Origin: Armatimonadetes bacterium Uphvl-Ar2
GTDB taxonomy: Bacteria > Armatimonadota > Fimbriimonadia > Fimbriimonadales > Fimbriimonadaceae
NCBI GenBank assembly: GCA_002162095.1
Contig: CP021424.1
Coordinates: 2,294,001-2,358,000 of the forward strand
DNA: 64,000 bases
Reading direction: 5' to 3'
The notes beneath the pieces were generated by a model. The model saw nothing but the letters and a program-made list of their open reading frames with translations. It was not told the DNA's origin and did not search any database. The first letter of the stretch is position 1. Every line of letters starts with the position of its first letter. Shown here piece after piece: positions 1 to 8,636 of this stretch. Both the position numbers and the translations under genes were made by a program.

Positions 1-1044
1 GATGGATTGCCGCTCGAATCACTCTTCAAAAAAGCCGGATTTTCATCTTCTGAATCCATGCCTCGACTTTTTGAGAGACTTAAGCAGGGCGAGGGTTCGG
101 TAAGTGTTCGTCAGAGTCGTAACGAAGCATCCTTAGATCGAGTTGTTTTTGTCTCCGTTTATGGACATCTGGGCTCGACCCAGCTCAACATGGCATTTGA
201 TTCGGAAACCGGATATCTGACCTCATGGGACTTTACTCCGCCAACCACTGACCCTTGGAAGCGTAATGGTTGGAACAGGAGCGAGGCGCAAGCCCGCGAC
301 ATCGCGAGTGCCTTTGCGAACTCGAATTTTCCCTTGAGCTCAACTTTGCGGATTCGATCCACGATTCCCAAGGTCCAGCCGATTGACGAGAGTGTGTCGA
401 GAAGCACATGGCTTTTTGCACTTGACTGGGAGCTTGATGGACGTCATGTGGGGGGCATGCAGACGGCATCGGCCGAGGTTGAAGAGTCGAGTGGCGCCCT
501 GTTGTCCTATCACGGGATCGTTGGAGAAATCCAACGTCGGCCCTTGCTTCCGAACGAACTTGAGGAAAGTCGGACGTACTTGGTTCAGAGACTTGTGGAC
601 CGATTTGGCAACGGGTCCTACACACTAGGTACGCGCAATCTGATCTATGCGCCTATGGGAGATAGGTGGATGTTTGTACCCAAGTGGGAGCTTCTGTGCA
701 CCGAGCTAAATCACCTTGGTCGACGAAGTGCGATAATTCAGATCGTCATGGACCCTGACACTAGGGAAGTGACCCATGAGGTCCGGGGCGACGCTGGCGG
801 ATTTGGTGAAGCCCGTGACCAGAATGTCGAAGCAATTCCCAAAGTCTGGAAGCATGGTGACGTCGAAGGCCAGGTCAGAACCACCGACCGCAAGGCCATC
901 GAAGGGGGCGTGCAACGCACCCTCACCAGCGGTAATCGGCTCCTCGTCGGCACGTTCTACGCCGCCGAACGGCTCCTGGAGGTCAAGGGAGTCTTCTTTG
1001 AAGTTGACCCCGCCCTCAGCGAAGCCTTGGCGAAAGCCCAGTAG
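1..1044 (+). CDS. Hypothetical protein, 5' end outside the window
   Basis: The frame is open to the first base, so the true start probably lies upstream; the TTG at 7 is only the first possible start inside the window. About 347 codons are visible. I do not recognise the family. Short segments with the pattern 'D..TG.(L/V)' (near residues 68, 160 and 252) resemble the repeats of PepSY/YcdB-type secreted proteins, but this is weak. Base composition changes inside the gene: hand-counted lines at 61-180 are about 47-52% GC, while lines from 841 onward are 58-65%, like the neighbouring housekeeping genes. The gene ends 39 bp before the VOC gene. Confidence 0.6.
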   Translation, partial: DGLPLESLFKKAGFSSSESMPRLFERLKQGEGSVSVRQSRNEASLDRVVFVSVYGHLGSTQLNMAFDSETGYLTSWDFTPPTTDPWKRNGWNRSEAQARDIASAFANSNFPLSSTLRIRSTIPKVQPIDESVSRSTWLFALDWELDGRHVGGMQTASAEVEESSGALLSYHGIVGEIQRRPLLPNELEESRTYLVQRLVDRFGNGSYTLGTRNLIYAPMGDRWMFVPKWELLCTELNHLGRRSAIIQIVMDPDTREVTHEVRGDAGGFGEARDQNVEAIPKVWKHGDVEGQVRTTDRKAIEGGVQRTLTSGNRLLVGTFYAAERLLEVKGVFFEVDPALSEALAKAQ

Positions 1045-1071
1045 CCAAGGACGAGAAGCCCCGATGCCCGG

Positions 1072-1077
1072 TATAGT
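1072..1077 (+). promoter_or_regulatory. -10 box of a leaderless VOC gene
   Basis: TATAGT lies exactly 6 nt before the ATG at 1084, leaving no room for a Shine-Dalgarno leader. No clear -35 box is seen. The same spacing recurs before about a dozen genes in this window. Confidence 0.5.
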
Positions 1078-1083
1078 GCCCGC

Positions 1084-1488
1084 ATGGAAATGATTCCGCC
1101 GGGCCGCCTGGGATGGCTCGACCTCACTGTCGATGCGGCCCCCGAAGTGCGTGATTTCTACTCGCGCGTCATTGGCTGGAAGCCCGAAGGCGTGGAGATG
1201 GACGGCTACGACGACTTCAACATGCTGGATGACACGGGCGAGCCCGCGGCGGGCATCTGCCACCGCAAGGGCATGAACGCGGGCATCCCGCCCGTCTGGA
1301 TCCCTTACTTCATCGTGGAAGACATCGAAACGGCCACCAAGCAAGCGGTGCGCAACGGCGGGGAAGAAGTCGAACTCCGCCGCGAAGAAGACGGCACGCT
1401 GGTGCTCTCGATCTTGAAGGACCCGGCGGGTGCCGTGTTCGCCCTCTTCCAAAGCGAAGAGATGGACGACGAAGAAGACGAAGACTAA
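1084..1488 (+). CDS. VOC (glyoxalase/dioxygenase fold) family protein
   Basis: This 134-aa protein has the compact single-module layout of vicinal-oxygen-chelate proteins: an N-terminal strand ending in WLDLTV, a 'V..FYS.V.GW' helix, a central strand segment, and a C-terminal 'L..L.DPAGAVFALFQ' motif typical of the family. The substrate cannot be predicted; members include glyoxalases, dioxygenases and binding proteins. The last residues are a run of Asp/Glu. The stop abuts that of lepB, which is convergent (1 bp apart), so the two transcripts must overlap. The ATG at 1084 was chosen because of the -10 box 6 nt upstream and the fit to family length. Confidence 0.8.
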   Translation: MEMIPPGRLGWLDLTVDAAPEVRDFYSRVIGWKPEGVEMDGYDDFNMLDDTGEPAAGICHRKGMNAGIPPVWIPYFIVEDIETATKQAVRNGGEEVELRREEDGTLVLSILKDPAGAVFALFQSEEMDDEEDED

Positions 1489-2382
1489 CTAGTCGTTCTT
1501 AGGTCGGCCGGCGCGGCTGAAGGGCAACCAGATGATCTCGCACCGGCCGACAATCTTTTCGCGGGGCACCAGACCCCAGGCGCGGCTGTCGTAGCTGCCG
1601 TTGCGGTTGTCACCCATCATCATGTAGTAGCCGGGCGGGATGGCCGCTGCGGGCAACGCCATCAGGCGCTTCATTTCGGCGGGGTCGCTAATCTGGTAGG
1701 TCGGCGCGGTGAGCGGGCTTGCATTGGCAAAGTCGCCCATGATGGTGAGCGGAATGTACTTGCCGTTGTCGTTCACCAACTTGTAATCCGGGAGCGGATA
1801 GTCGCCGTAGTTGGCCTTGGGCACGGGCTGCGTCGCCATTTGGGTGGTGCGCATTTCGTAAGGCTCGTCTACGGCCACGCCGTTGCGATAAAGCTTGGAG
1901 TCGCGGACTTCGATCACTTCGCCCGGCACACCCACGCACCGTTTGATGTAGTCCGCGTTGGGGGTGCGCTCATCCACGCCGGCGGCGGGCGGCGAAAACA
2001 CCACGATCTCGCCCACCTTGGGGTCGGCGGTTCGGTACACCCACTTGTTGGCCACGATGGCGTCGCCCACATTGAGCGTGTCCACCATAGAAGGGGTGGG
2101 GATGGTGAACGTCTGGATGGCAAACGGACGAACGAGCAGGAACACCAGGATGGCGGCGTAAACCAGCGCGTCGCCGGATTCGTTCAGGAACTTGAGAAAC
2201 TTGTAGGATCCACCCCGGCGGTGAGGGGGAGTCTTGGCAAGGGTCGGGCTTACGGCCAGGCGCACCAAGGTGCAAATCCCTGCGAAGATGAGAATCTGGC
2301 TCATGGGCGTCCTCGCCAAACGGTCGATGGTTTCGACCGTCGGCGAGACTTGAGCCAGATAAATGCCGGGGAGTCCGAACAC
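1489..2382 (-). CDS. lepB: Signal peptidase I
   Basis: Membrane-bound serine protease that removes Sec signal peptides on the outer face of the inner membrane. Two hydrophobic N-terminal segments (about residues 28-45 and 72-90) precede the catalytic region. The nucleophile Ser is in the TPSM motif (residue 98) and the general-base Lys in DYIKRCVG (residue 147); the late motif GDNRNGSYDSRAWG is diagnostic. At 297 aa it is of normal length, with a family-typical insert between the catalytic motifs. The start is a GTG 2 bp after the rplS stop, so the two are probably co-transcribed. It would serve the many secreted proteins in this window, including the tandem cassettes at 8.6-13.7 kb. Confidence 0.95.
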   Translation of the reverse strand: MFGLPGIYLAQVSPTVETIDRLARTPMSQILIFAGICTLVRLAVSPTLAKTPPHRRGGSYKFLKFLNESGDALVYAAILVFLLVRPFAIQTFTIPTPSMVDTLNVGDAIVANKWVYRTADPKVGEIVVFSPPAAGVDERTPNADYIKRCVGVPGEVIEVRDSKLYRNGVAVDEPYEMRTTQMATQPVPKANYGDYPLPDYKLVNDNGKYIPLTIMGDFANASPLTAPTYQISDPAEMKRLMALPAAAIPPGYYMMMGDNRNGSYDSRAWGLVPREKIVGRCEIIWLPFSRAGRPKND

Positions 2383-2384
2383 GT

Positions 2385-2735
2385 TTAGCGGCGTTCTCGG
2401 ATGCGCGCGGCCTTACCGACCTTATCGCGCAGGTAGTACAGCTTGGCGCGGCGCACGCGACCGTGGCGCAGCACTTCGAACTTGGCTACGTTGGGGCTGT
2501 GCAGGGGCAGGGTGCGTTCCACGCCCACACCGTTGCTCATCTTGCGCAGGGTCACGTTCTTGGCGATGCCACCGTTGCGGACGGCAATGGCCAGGCCTTC
2601 AAAAAGCTGAATGCGTTCTTTGCCGCCTTCGCGCACCTTTACGTGGGCACGCACGGTGTCACCCGGGCGGATTTCGGGCAGGTCGTCCTTCATATAGGCT
2701 TGGGCGACGCTGGTCAGGATAGCTTGCTTGTTCAT
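2385..2735 (-). CDS. rplS: 50S ribosomal protein L19
   Basis: Component of the large ribosomal subunit at the 30S-50S interface. The 116-aa product has the L19 core: [20 protein letters not shown], then 'FEG..IA.RNGG' and the basic C-terminus '[15 protein letters not shown]'. The ATG at 2735 (protein MNKQAIL...) fits family length and has a purine-rich GGGGAG upstream; an in-frame extension to 2771 is not conserved in the family. It is followed by lepB and preceded by trmD on the same strand. The trmD-rplS order is a classic pairing, though rimM and rpsP are absent here. Confidence 0.96.
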   Translation of the reverse strand: MNKQAILTSVAQAYMKDDLPEIRPGDTVRAHVKVREGGKERIQLFEGLAIAVRNGGIAKNVTLRKMSNGVGVERTLPLHSPNVAKFEVLRHGRVRRAKLYYLRDKVGKAARIRERR

Positions 2736-2798
2736 CGTGTTCGACTCCCCAGAGATCTTCCCGGAGAACATCCCGGATAATGATCGGTCAGTAACAGG

Positions 2799-3512
2799 CT
2801 AGGGTAGCAGATCGAGGTCGCTCTTCGTAAGGTCTGCGCGTGCAAATAGGTCCGGGCGTAGGTCGCGAGTCACCCTCAGCTGCTCTTGGCGGCGCCAGCG
2901 GGCCACTGCCGGGTGGTTGCCACTCCGCAGAACTTCGGGCACGGTTTCGCCCTCAAAGTCCAGCGGGCGGGTGTAAAGCGGGTGCCCCAACAGGCCGTCG
3001 TGGCTAAAGCTGTCGTCCTGGTGGCTCTCCGGGTCGCCCAGCACCCCGGGAAGGAGCCGCGTAATGGCGTCGGCCATCATCAGGGCGGGGAGTTCACCGC
3101 CCGTCAGCACAAAGTCGCCTATGCTGCGGGTGCAGGTGGCCAGGTGGGTGCTCACGCGCTCGTCCACACCTTCATAGTGCCCGCAGATAAAGATCGCGTG
3201 CCCGTGCTGGCTCCACGCTTCGGCGTCGGCCTGGGTGAATCGAGGTCCGCGCGGGTCGGTCAGCACCACCACGGCTTCTTGGTGGCCGGGCAGGCTGCGC
3301 AGGGCATCCGCCACGCGGTCCACCCGCAGCACCATGCCGGGGCCACCGCCGTAGGGCGAGTCATCCACGGTGCGGTGTGCATCGGTGGCGAAATCGCGAG
3401 GGTTAGCACACTGAAATTGAACCGCGCCCGAACCTGCCGCCCGCGCCATCATGCTATGCGAGAGCGCCTCTTGGATCATCTCCGGAAACAAGGTCACGAA
3501 ATCAATCCGCAC
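2799..3512 (-). CDS. trmD: tRNA (guanine-37-N1) methyltransferase
   Basis: SPOUT-class methyltransferase that makes m1G37 in tRNAs reading CNN codons, preventing +1 frameshifting. The sequence shows the N-terminal RIDFVTLFPEM, the cofactor-knot segments 'DDSPYGGGPGMVLRVD' and 'ICGHYEGVDERV', and 'GDFVLTGGELPALMM.DA..RLLPGVLG', all diagnostic. The GTG at 3512 gives the usual 'xRID..T.FPEM' N-terminus (237 aa); an ATG at 3530 would add six residues. It diverges from gcvH with only about 40 bp between starts, so the two promoters must share that space. Confidence 0.95.
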   Translation of the reverse strand: MRIDFVTLFPEMIQEALSHSMMARAAGSGAVQFQCANPRDFATDAHRTVDDSPYGGGPGMVLRVDRVADALRSLPGHQEAVVVLTDPRGPRFTQADAEAWSQHGHAIFICGHYEGVDERVSTHLATCTRSIGDFVLTGGELPALMMADAITRLLPGVLGDPESHQDDSFSHDGLLGHPLYTRPLDFEGETVPEVLRSGNHPAVARWRRQEQLRVTRDLRPDLFARADLTKSDLDLLP

Positions 3513-3552
3513 CCGTGAAGTGTGGCGCATAGGCAAAGGTATTCTCTGGTCC

Positions 3553-3921
3553 GTGAACGTCCCCGGCGATCTGAAGTACACGAAGTCTCACGAATGGGTC
3601 CGCATTGAAGGCGATACCGCCACCATCGGCATTACAGACCACGCGCAAAGCGAACTCGGCGACATCGTGTTTGTGGACTTGCCCAACGAAGGCCGCCAGC
3701 TAGGCGCCGAAGAAGTTTTTGGGTCGGTGGAGTCGGTCAAGGCCGTCAGCGACATTTACAGCCCGGTGAGCGGGGAAGTGGTGGAAGCCAACGGCACCCT
3801 CGGCGCGCAAAGTGAGCTTGTCAATAGCGACCCCTACGGCCAGGGCTGGCTCATCAAGGTGAAGCTGAACGGCGAATCTGAGGGCCTGCTTTCCGCCAGC
3901 GAATACGAAGCCACTCTCTAA
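3553..3921 (+). CDS. gcvH: Glycine cleavage system H protein
   Basis: Lipoyl carrier protein that shuttles the aminomethyl group between the P, T and L proteins of the glycine cleavage system. The 122-aa product starts at GTG 3553 (VNVPGDLKYTKSHEW). The lipoylation site is the Lys of ESVKAVSD (about residue 63), followed by the usual 'Y.PVSGEV.E.N'. TATTCT lies 7 nt before the GTG, consistent with a very short or absent leader. It heads the block gcvH-gcvPA-gcvPB-lipoate ligase; no gcvT or lpd is in the window. An 18-bp perfect palindrome separates it from gcvPA. Confidence 0.95.
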   Translation: MNVPGDLKYTKSHEWVRIEGDTATIGITDHAQSELGDIVFVDLPNEGRQLGAEEVFGSVESVKAVSDIYSPVSGEVVEANGTLGAQSELVNSDPYGQGWLIKVKLNGESEGLLSASEYEATL

Positions 3922-3930
3922 GGTTTTCGG

Positions 3931-3948
3931 GGCCTCCCCGGGGAGGCC
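3931..3948. repeat. Perfect 18-bp palindrome between gcvH and gcvPA
   Basis: GGCCTCCCC is directly followed by its reverse complement. As RNA it would fold into a very stable stem, but it lacks a T tract, so it is more likely an intercistronic stem, an RNA-processing site or a protein-binding site than an efficient terminator. Confidence 0.5.
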
Positions 3949-4032
3949 TAAATTGTCCGGGTGCGGCCAACGTCCGCCATGCAAAATCGTAGGGGAAGCA
4001 GGGTCGAGTTTCGGCCCTCACCGAGCGATTCA

Positions 4033-5364
4033 ATGACCTACGTACCGCATACCGATGCCGATGTGCGTGAGATGCTGGCGACCATTGGGGTCAACAGCAT
4101 TGATGAGCTCTTCGCGGATATCCCCGAAGATCTCCGCCTGAAGGGCGAACTCCGCATCCCCAGCCGACTCGACGAGCATCAATTGATGCGGCACATGGCG
4201 GGTCTCGCCGCCCAAAACCTTGACCTGAGCCAGGTCACTTGCTTCCTGGGCGCGGGCATCTACGATCGCTACATCCCGGCCAGCGTGGGTGCGGTGATCA
4301 GCCGGGGCGAGTTCCTCACGGCTTACACGCCGTACCAGCCCGAAGTCAGTCAGGGTTATCTGCAGACGATTTACGAGTTCCAAAGCATGATTGCGGAGCT
4401 CTACGGTTGCGACCTCGCGAATGCGAGCATGTACGACGGTCCGACCAGCCTGGCCGAAGCCGCCCTGATGGCCTGTTCGCTCAAGCGGAAGGACATCGTG
4501 GTGATGAGCGAAGGCATTCACCCGCACGCTCGGCAGGTGATGGAAACCTACGCGTGGTCCAACGAGGTGGAGGTGCGCACGCTCCCGCTCAAGGACGGCC
4601 AAACCGACCTGAGTCAGATGCCGGAAGGCGCGGTGCTGCTGATCCAGAATCCCAACTTTTACGGCGTGATTGAAGACCTCGCCGCTGCTCGCGCCGCCGC
4701 CGATAGCCAAGGCGCGATGCTGGTGGTGAGCGCCGACCCGACGGCCTGCGGCCTGCTGAAGGCCCCTGGCCACTGCGGCGCGGATGTGGTGGTGGGCGAA
4801 GGCCAGCCGCTCGGCATCCCGATGGGCCTCGGTGGACCGATGCTCGGCCTCTTTGCCTGCAAGCAGGAATATGTCCGCTCCATCCCCGGCCGCATCGTGG
4901 GTCGCACCCATGACGCTCAGGGTCGCCCCGGCTTCACGATGACGCTCCGCACCCGCGAGCAAGACATTCGCCGCGAAAAAGCCACCAGCAACATCTGCAC
5001 CAACGAAGCCCTGATGGCCCTGGCCAGCACGGTCTACATGAGTGCGGTGGGCAAGAACGGCATCCGCAGCGTGGCCACCAGCACGGTGCAAAACACTCAG
5101 TACGCCATTAAGGTGCTGACGGAAGCGGGCGGGAAGCTCAAGTTCCCGAATGCTCGGGTGTTCGGCGAGTTTGTTCTGACCCTGCCCAAGCCGGCGGCCG
5201 AAGTGCGCGACGCGCTGCTCTCGCACGGCATCCTGGCGGGCCTGCCGCTCGGCCCGTACCTGGCGGGAGGCGAAAACGACCTCCTTGTCGCCGTCACCGA
5301 GATTCGCACTCAAGAAGAAATTGACGACTTTGCCCGTGCCCTGCGCGAGGTGCTGAACGGATGA
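4033..5364 (+). CDS. gcvPA: Glycine dehydrogenase (decarboxylating) subunit 1
   Basis: N-terminal half of the split, PLP-dependent P protein that decarboxylates glycine and passes the aminomethyl group to GcvH. The 443-aa product begins MTYVPHTDADVREML, as in the two-subunit P-protein family. Visible family blocks are 'FLGAGIYDRYIPA', 'TAYTPYQPEVSQG.LQ..YEFQ', 'CDLANASMYDG' and 'RREKATSNICTNEALMA'. The ATG at 4033 was chosen over upstream in-frame starts because it matches the family N-terminus. It overlaps gcvPB by 4 bp (ATGA), implying translational coupling of the two subunits. Confidence 0.96.
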   Translation: MTYVPHTDADVREMLATIGVNSIDELFADIPEDLRLKGELRIPSRLDEHQLMRHMAGLAAQNLDLSQVTCFLGAGIYDRYIPASVGAVISRGEFLTAYTPYQPEVSQGYLQTIYEFQSMIAELYGCDLANASMYDGPTSLAEAALMACSLKRKDIVVMSEGIHPHARQVMETYAWSNEVEVRTLPLKDGQTDLSQMPEGAVLLIQNPNFYGVIEDLAAARAAADSQGAMLVVSADPTACGLLKAPGHCGADVVVGEGQPLGIPMGLGGPMLGLFACKQEYVRSIPGRIVGRTHDAQGRPGFTMTLRTREQDIRREKATSNICTNEALMALASTVYMSAVGKNGIRSVATSTVQNTQYAIKVLTEAGGKLKFPNARVFGEFVLTLPKPAAEVRDALLSHGILAGLPLGPYLAGGENDLLVAVTEIRTQEEIDDFARALREVLNG

Positions 5365-6812
5365 AACCAATTCCCCTGATCTTCGAAAAATCTCGTCCGG
5401 GCCGCATTGGCTGCAACCTGCCGAAGGCCGACACGCCCGAAGTGGACGTGCAGGCCATCCTGGGCGAAACCCGCGACGGCGTGGCGTGGCCCGAGATTGG
5501 CGAACTGGACATGCTTCGCCACTTCACCAACCTCAGCCACCGCAACTACGGGATCGAAATCGGCTTCTACCCCCTGGGTAGCTGCACGATGAAATACAAC
5601 CCGAAGATCAACGAGCGCACGGCCGGGCTGACGGGCTTCACCCACACCCACCCGATGCAACCGGAAGAGACCATCGGGGGCTTCCTAGAAGTCTACGCCT
5701 CGTGCATGGACATCCTTAAGGAGATCACCGGCTTCGATGACATCACCATGCAGCCGGTGGCCGGCGCCCACGGCGAACTGGCCTGCTTGATGCTTATTAA
5801 GGCGTATCACGAAAGCCGAGGCGAAGGTGCCCAGCGACGCGTGGTGCTGGTGCCGGACTCGGCCCACGGCACCAACCCGGCCAGTGCGGCCCGGTGCGGC
5901 TACGTGGTGAAGACGATTCCCACGGCCGAAGATGGCAACACCGACCTGGAGGCCCTGGCCAAGGAACTCGGACCGGATACGGCGGCCTTCATGGTCACCA
6001 ACCCCAGCACGCTGGCACTGTTCGAGACGAACATCACCAAGGTGTGCCAGATGGTGCACGAAGCGGGCGGGCAAGTCTTCTGCGACGGCGCGAACATGAA
6101 CGCGATGGTGGGCACCACTCGCCCGGGCGACCACGGCTTCGACTGCATGCACCTGAACCTGCACAAGACGTTCAGCACGCCCCACGGCGGCGGCGGCCCT
6201 GGCTGTGGTGCCATCGGTCTCAAGTCGCACCTCGCGCCCTACATGCCCGGCCCGGTCATCACCCGCAATGACGCCGGACAAGCCGTGCTGGACCACGACC
6301 GTCCGCACAGCATTGGCCGCGTGAGTGGCTTCTTTGGTCAATCGCTGATGGCCGTGCGCGCGCTTACCTACTTCCTGGCCTATGGCCGCGAAGGGATGAG
6401 CAGCATCAGCCGGTACTCGGTGCTGAACGCCAACTACGTCAAGGCGCGCCTCAAGGATGTGCTCCCGGCCGCTCACGACCGCCCCTGCATGCACGAGTGC
6501 GTGTTGACGGCGAAGCAGTACAAGGAGTACGGCGTGCGCGCCCTGGACCTGAGCAAGGCGCTGATTGACTACGGCTTCCACCCGCCGACGAATTACTTCC
6601 CGCTCATCGTGCCGGAAGCGTTCATGATCGAGCCGACGGAAACCGAAGCGAAGGAGACGCTGGACGCCTTCTGCGATGCCCTGATCGAGATCTGCGAAAA
6701 GGCCAAGACCGACCCGGATGCTCTGCACGCCGCGCCCACCAAGGCCATCGTCGGACGATTGGACGAAGCGGCGGCGGTGAAGAACCTTGACGTCCGCTAC
6801 CAACCGGCGTAA
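5361..6812 (+). CDS. gcvPB: Glycine dehydrogenase (decarboxylating) subunit 2
   Basis: C-terminal half of the split P protein and carrier of the PLP-binding lysine, in 'NLHKTFSTPHGGGGPG' (about residues 270-285). Other family signatures are 'GSCTMKYNPK', 'PVAGAHGELA', 'DSAHGTNPASAA' and 'CDGANMNA'. The 483-aa length is normal. It is translationally coupled to gcvPA by an ATGA overlap. A GC-rich hairpin with a T-rich tail follows directly after the stop. Confidence 0.96.
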   Translation: MKPIPLIFEKSRPGRIGCNLPKADTPEVDVQAILGETRDGVAWPEIGELDMLRHFTNLSHRNYGIEIGFYPLGSCTMKYNPKINERTAGLTGFTHTHPMQPEETIGGFLEVYASCMDILKEITGFDDITMQPVAGAHGELACLMLIKAYHESRGEGAQRRVVLVPDSAHGTNPASAARCGYVVKTIPTAEDGNTDLEALAKELGPDTAAFMVTNPSTLALFETNITKVCQMVHEAGGQVFCDGANMNAMVGTTRPGDHGFDCMHLNLHKTFSTPHGGGGPGCGAIGLKSHLAPYMPGPVITRNDAGQAVLDHDRPHSIGRVSGFFGQSLMAVRALTYFLAYGREGMSSISRYSVLNANYVKARLKDVLPAAHDRPCMHECVLTAKQYKEYGVRALDLSKALIDYGFHPPTNYFPLIVPEAFMIEPTETEAKETLDAFCDALIEICEKAKTDPDALHAAPTKAIVGRLDEAAAVKNLDVRYQPA

Positions 6813-6858
6813 GCCCCTGGCCCTCATCTCAGCTTATGAGGTGGGGGCATCTTGCTTT
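6813..6858 (+). terminator. Possible intrinsic terminator after gcvPB
   Basis: Nested stems GCCCC/GGGGC and CTCAT/ATGAG start right after the gcvPB stop and are followed by a T-rich stretch (TCTTGCTTT). It could separate or attenuate expression of the downstream lipoate ligase gene. Confidence 0.5.
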
Positions 6859-7497
6859 ATGGAACCTGTGATGCCCTGGCGAGTCGACGGCCCCCAAGGG
6901 CCGCGCGAGCACATGGCGGCGGATGAAGCTCTGGTTTATGGCGGGCGGGTTTACACCTGGGATGCCCCGGCGGTGACGCTCGGCCGGTTCCAAGACCCCG
7001 CCCGGGTGATGGCCGCCCACCCGCACCTGCCGCACGCGGTACGCCCTACCGGGGGCAAGGCCGTGCTGCACGGCCACGACCTTACGATTGGCCTAGCTGT
7101 GCCCTGGGAATGGGCGAACTGGACGGAAGCCGAGCGGCGGAGCGTGCGCTTGGTGTATCGGCGCTTGGCGGAGCCGTTGGTGAAGGCCCTGAATCAGGCG
7201 GGAGTGGCGGCGGCCCTCGCCGAGCAGACTCCCTTTGTGCGCAGCGCGGGCAAGGTGGCCGACTGCTTTGCCCACATTGCCCCCAACGACATCGTGGACC
7301 CCAAGACGGGCCGCAAGGTGTGCGGCTGCGCCCTCGCCCTGCGGGAAAGTGGCGTGCTGGTGCAGTGCAGTCTGCCCGTGCGGTTGCCGGACCCCGAGGT
7401 GGCGAACCTCTTTGGCGCCCAGGTGATTTACGGCCAATTTCCGCACCTGACCGCCGAAAGACTGGCCGAAGCCCTCGCCGACGCCTTTAGCCCTTAG
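6859..7497 (+). CDS. Lipoate-protein ligase/octanoyltransferase family protein
   Basis: BPL/LplA/LipB-fold protein of 212 aa (start ATG 6859; another ATG lies four codons later). Family features: an N-terminal 'EHMAADEAL', then 'TLGRFQDP', the substrate-pocket motif 'RPTGGKAVLHG.DLT', and the conserved Lys region 'DPKTGRKVCGCALA'. The family attaches lipoate or octanoate to lipoyl domains. Its position behind gcvH-gcvPA-gcvPB suggests it services GcvH. Whether it is an ATP-dependent ligase, an octanoyl transferase (LipM-like) or an amidotransferase (LipL-like) cannot be settled from sequence alone. The small Cys-rich 'KVCGCA' variant is unusual. Confidence 0.8.
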   Translation: MEPVMPWRVDGPQGPREHMAADEALVYGGRVYTWDAPAVTLGRFQDPARVMAAHPHLPHAVRPTGGKAVLHGHDLTIGLAVPWEWANWTEAERRSVRLVYRRLAEPLVKALNQAGVAAALAEQTPFVRSAGKVADCFAHIAPNDIVDPKTGRKVCGCALALRESGVLVQCSLPVRLPDPEVANLFGAQVIYGQFPHLTAERLAEALADAFSP

Positions 7498-7532
7498 GCC
7501 TTGGACACTGTTCAACCTTTCCCTGCGTCTGA

Positions 7533-7538
7533 TATCGT
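7533..7538 (+). promoter_or_regulatory. -10 box of a leaderless lipoprotein gene
   Basis: TATCGT lies exactly 6 nt before the ATG at 7545. Confidence 0.4.
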
Positions 7539-7544
7539 ATCGAT

Positions 7545-8615
7545 ATGACGCGATACGCTCCGGCCGCGCTGGCTTTGCTGGCAGGAACCCTTATCCTCTC
7601 TGGATGCCAGAACCAAAGTAGTAGCTCCGGCGCCACGGGCCTGAACAGCGAATACAAAGCCCTGAAGGAAGGCGAAACCTCGCCGACCGGCGAAGGCGGC
7701 ACTTCGGCGACCACTCCGGGTGGCACCACGTCGACCACGCCCGGAGCCGCTGCGGGTGGGGGCGTCGTCGCCAGTGGATCGCCGACCGGCACCGCCGTCG
7801 AAGCTCCGGCCGCCAAGGTCGAAGAAGGGGAGGTGGCCCTGCGCCTGGGCGTGAAGAAGGGTGAAACCTTCCGCTTCAAGCAGACCACCGATGCGACCTT
7901 GACCCTGCCCGCCATGGGCAGCGGCACCGCCAAGCCCGCCAACTACACGGTCGCCACGGGGCAAACCTACACCGTCTCGGACGTGAAGAACGACGTGTTT
8001 GACGTCGAAATCCGCACGGACAAGCCGGAAGTGGTGAAGGCCGATGAAGCCGCCCAACAGGTGGTGCAGATGCTGGGGGGTGACGCCCGCACGATGAACT
8101 TCACCTACGACGCGCTGGGCAAGCCGGGTGCGCAAACGGGCAGCGTCCTGCGCGGGGTGCCGGGCAGCAGCGATTCGATTCTGCAGAGCGGGTTCCTGGG
8201 CATCGTCTTCCCGAAGGATGGCGTGAAGGTGGGCGACAAGTGGACCAACAAGGTGGACATTGCCAAGCAGATGGGCCTGCCGCCGAACGTCGAGGTCAAG
8301 AACCCCGACATGACGGTGACCTACGTGCTCAAGAGCATTGACCGCAACGGCGACCGCGCGGTGATCAGCATCAACGCCACCGGCAACCCGAGCATCAGCA
8401 GCCAGATGATGGCGGGCGGGCGCGGTTCCGACGGCAACACGCAGACCCAAGCCCGCACGATGACGTTCAAGATGACGATGTCCATGACGGGGACGGCGAC
8501 GCTGGACCTGAGTTCCGGGGTGCTGCGCACGGCCGAGTACCGGCTGAAGATTGGCACCGACGGCGGCCCGGCCCTGGCCAACCAAGACATGACGGTCAAG
8601 ATCGAGCGGCAGTAA
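7545..8615 (+). CDS. Secreted lipoprotein (unrecognised; possibly DUF6263-like)
   Basis: The 356-aa product opens with a lipoprotein signal peptide (hydrophobic core, then the lipobox LSGC, Cys at about residue 21), so it should be acylated and membrane-anchored on the outer side of the inner membrane. A Ser/Thr/Gly/Pro-rich linker (about residues 22-85) leads to a beta-rich domain starting 'LRLGVKKGETFRFKQT', with 'GD.W' and repeated 'GTATLDLSSG' features that recall DUF6263-type domains; the function is unknown. The segment just after the lipobox, NSEYKALKEGETSP, is nearly repeated in the lipoprotein at 37800. Its last codon and stop (CAGTAA) reappear at the 5' boundary of tandem cassettes 2 and 3. 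Confidence 0.8.
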   Translation: MTRYAPAALALLAGTLILSGCQNQSSSSGATGLNSEYKALKEGETSPTGEGGTSATTPGGTTSTTPGAAAGGGVVASGSPTGTAVEAPAAKVEEGEVALRLGVKKGETFRFKQTTDATLTLPAMGSGTAKPANYTVATGQTYTVSDVKNDVFDVEIRTDKPEVVKADEAAQQVVQMLGGDARTMNFTYDALGKPGAQTGSVLRGVPGSSDSILQSGFLGIVFPKDGVKVGDKWTNKVDIAKQMGLPPNVEVKNPDMTVTYVLKSIDRNGDRAVISINATGNPSISSQMMAGGRGSDGNTQTQARTMTFKMTMSMTGTATLDLSSGVLRTAEYRLKIGTDGGPALANQDMTVKIERQ

Positions 8616-8636
8616 GCGCAGGCTTCTTAGGTTCAC

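Noticed and set aside
3931-3948. Strong intrinsic terminator between gcvH and gcvPA
   Set aside because: The palindrome is perfect, but no T tract follows (only TAAATT), and gcvH is expected to be expressed with gcvPA-gcvPB.
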